Shown here piece by piece: positions 5,593-6,189 of a stretch of 6,189 nt of DNA; positions within the stretch are counted from its first letter, which is position 1; every line of letters starts with the position of its first letter. Below the pieces are notes generated by a model. It did no database searches. It saw only the letters and a program-made list of their open reading frames with translations, and was not told where the DNA came from. This stretch comes from Methylophilaceae bacterium UBA5127 (GTDB lineage: Bacteria > Pseudomonadota > Gammaproteobacteria > Burkholderiales > Methylophilaceae). The stretch spans positions 26,518 to 32,706 of the forward strand of contig DHYP01000039.1 in NCBI GenBank assembly GCA_002414145.1. Direction: 5' to 3'. A program made the position numbers and the translations under genes.

Positions 5593-6189
5593 TTACATGC
5601 TGAGTTCAGACTTACCAAGCAGCCTAATTTCGCGCTGTGGATAAGGGATCACTATATTTTTATTTTTAAACTCAACCCAAATTTGATAATACAGCTCAGA
5701 TTGCAAAGCTGCAGACCCTTGCTCTGGATCTGCTATCCAGAATGAAAGCATCAAATCTATGCCGCTTTCACCAAACCCCTTAATAAACACATCAATATTA
5801 TTTTCATTTTCGGTCAATGTACGCTGATGTTTTAACGTAACATCCTTCATGATACTAATCGCCACATCAATATCTGAATCATATGAAATTTGTATTGGCA
5901 TTTGGACACGTACTTTATGTTCGGCTGATGTATGATTAATCACCACCTCAGTAATCATCATTTCATTCGGAATAATCACCTCTGTACCATCTAGCTTTTT
6001 TAGTGTGGTATAACGCGAGCGCATATCCTTCACTACGCCATTATGACTACCGATGGTAACCACATCTCCAATACTCATGGATTTATCTAGCAAAATAATA
6101 AAACCACTGACGTAATTACTTGCCACTTTTTGTAAACCAAAGCCAAGACCTACACCTAGTGCACCACCAAACACGGATAGCAAAGTGAT
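5593..6189 (-). CDS. MscS-family mechanosensitive ion channel, C-terminal part (runs off right edge)
   Basis: The last 198 residues of an inner-membrane mechanosensitive channel are present. The visible part starts in the pore-lining helix TM3, which is rich in small residues (GGALGVGLGFGLQ, then KVASNYVSGF), and continues into the MscS beta domain with SIGDVV, NGVVKDM and DGTEVIIPN (67-75 of the fragment). It ends with the cytoplasmic alpha/beta domain (about 100-185). Such channels open on membrane tension and release solutes during hypo-osmotic shock. The frame continues to the window edge; a TTG at 6183-6181 is an internal Leu codon, not a start. Size and subfamily (small MscS versus large MscK/YbdG-like forms with N-terminal extensions) cannot be judged. 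The gene ends in TAA and shares a terminator with rpmG. Confidence 0.92.
   Translation of the reverse strand: MTLLSVFGGALGVGLGFGLQKVASNYVSGFIILLDKSMSIGDVVTIGSHNGVVKDMRSRYTTLKKLDGTEVIIPNEMMITEVVINHTSAEHKVRVQMPIQISYDSDIDVAISIMKDVTLKHQRTLTENENNIDVFIKGFGESGIDLMLSFWIADPEQGSAALQSELYYQIWVEFKNKNIVIPYPQREIRLLGKSELSM

Noticed and set aside
1..6189. CRISPR array, tRNA, rRNA, insertion sequence, toxin-antitoxin or phage-defence module.
   Set aside because: No regularly spaced repeats, RNA gene signatures, transposase or defence proteins were seen on either strand. radC can mark defence or prophage regions but here lies among core genes.

Overview
The window comes from a Gram-negative, probably betaproteobacterial methylotroph, most likely of the Methylophilaceae (Methylotenera/Methylophilus type). 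Two things point there. The left edge carries the first 32 codons of a formaldehyde-activating enzyme gene (fae), a marker of tetrahydromethanopterin-linked C1 metabolism. The rest is a proteobacterial housekeeping block (radC, coaBC, dut, rpmB, rpmG) at moderately low GC. The genus is an inference from gene content, not from a search.

Layout, left to right. On the minus strand lie the fae start (1-97, running off the left edge) and, upstream of it, radC (244-918). After a 113-bp divergent intergenic region come plus-strand genes: coaBC (1032-2225, coenzyme A synthesis), a 696-residue TonB-dependent outer-membrane receptor (2344-4434), dut (4547-4999, dUTPase), rpmB (5111-5347, L28) and rpmG (5381-5536, L33; a short gene easily missed). 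A convergent minus-strand MscS-type mechanosensitive channel gene (5593-6189) runs off the right edge. Intrinsic terminators follow coaBC, the receptor gene and rpmG. The last is symmetric and can also serve the convergent channel gene. A near-consensus sigma70 promoter drives rpmB-rpmG.

How the genes relate. radC, dfp(coaBC), dut, rpmB and rpmG are neighbours in many proteobacteria, as in the E. coli rpmG-rpmB-radC-dfp-dut region. Here the block is rearranged: radC is divergent, and the receptor gene sits between coaBC and dut as a separate unit with a terminator on each side. The receptor resembles, from memory, the E. coli YncD family, whose E. coli member (renamed PqqU) takes up pyrroloquinoline quinone. 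PQQ is the cofactor of periplasmic methanol dehydrogenases, so in a methylotroph this is the most interesting lead here. The ligand is not shown by the sequence. Everything else looks like ordinary core genome; I see no CRISPR array, tRNA, rRNA, insertion sequence or defence system. No gene-free stretch exceeds 150 bp.
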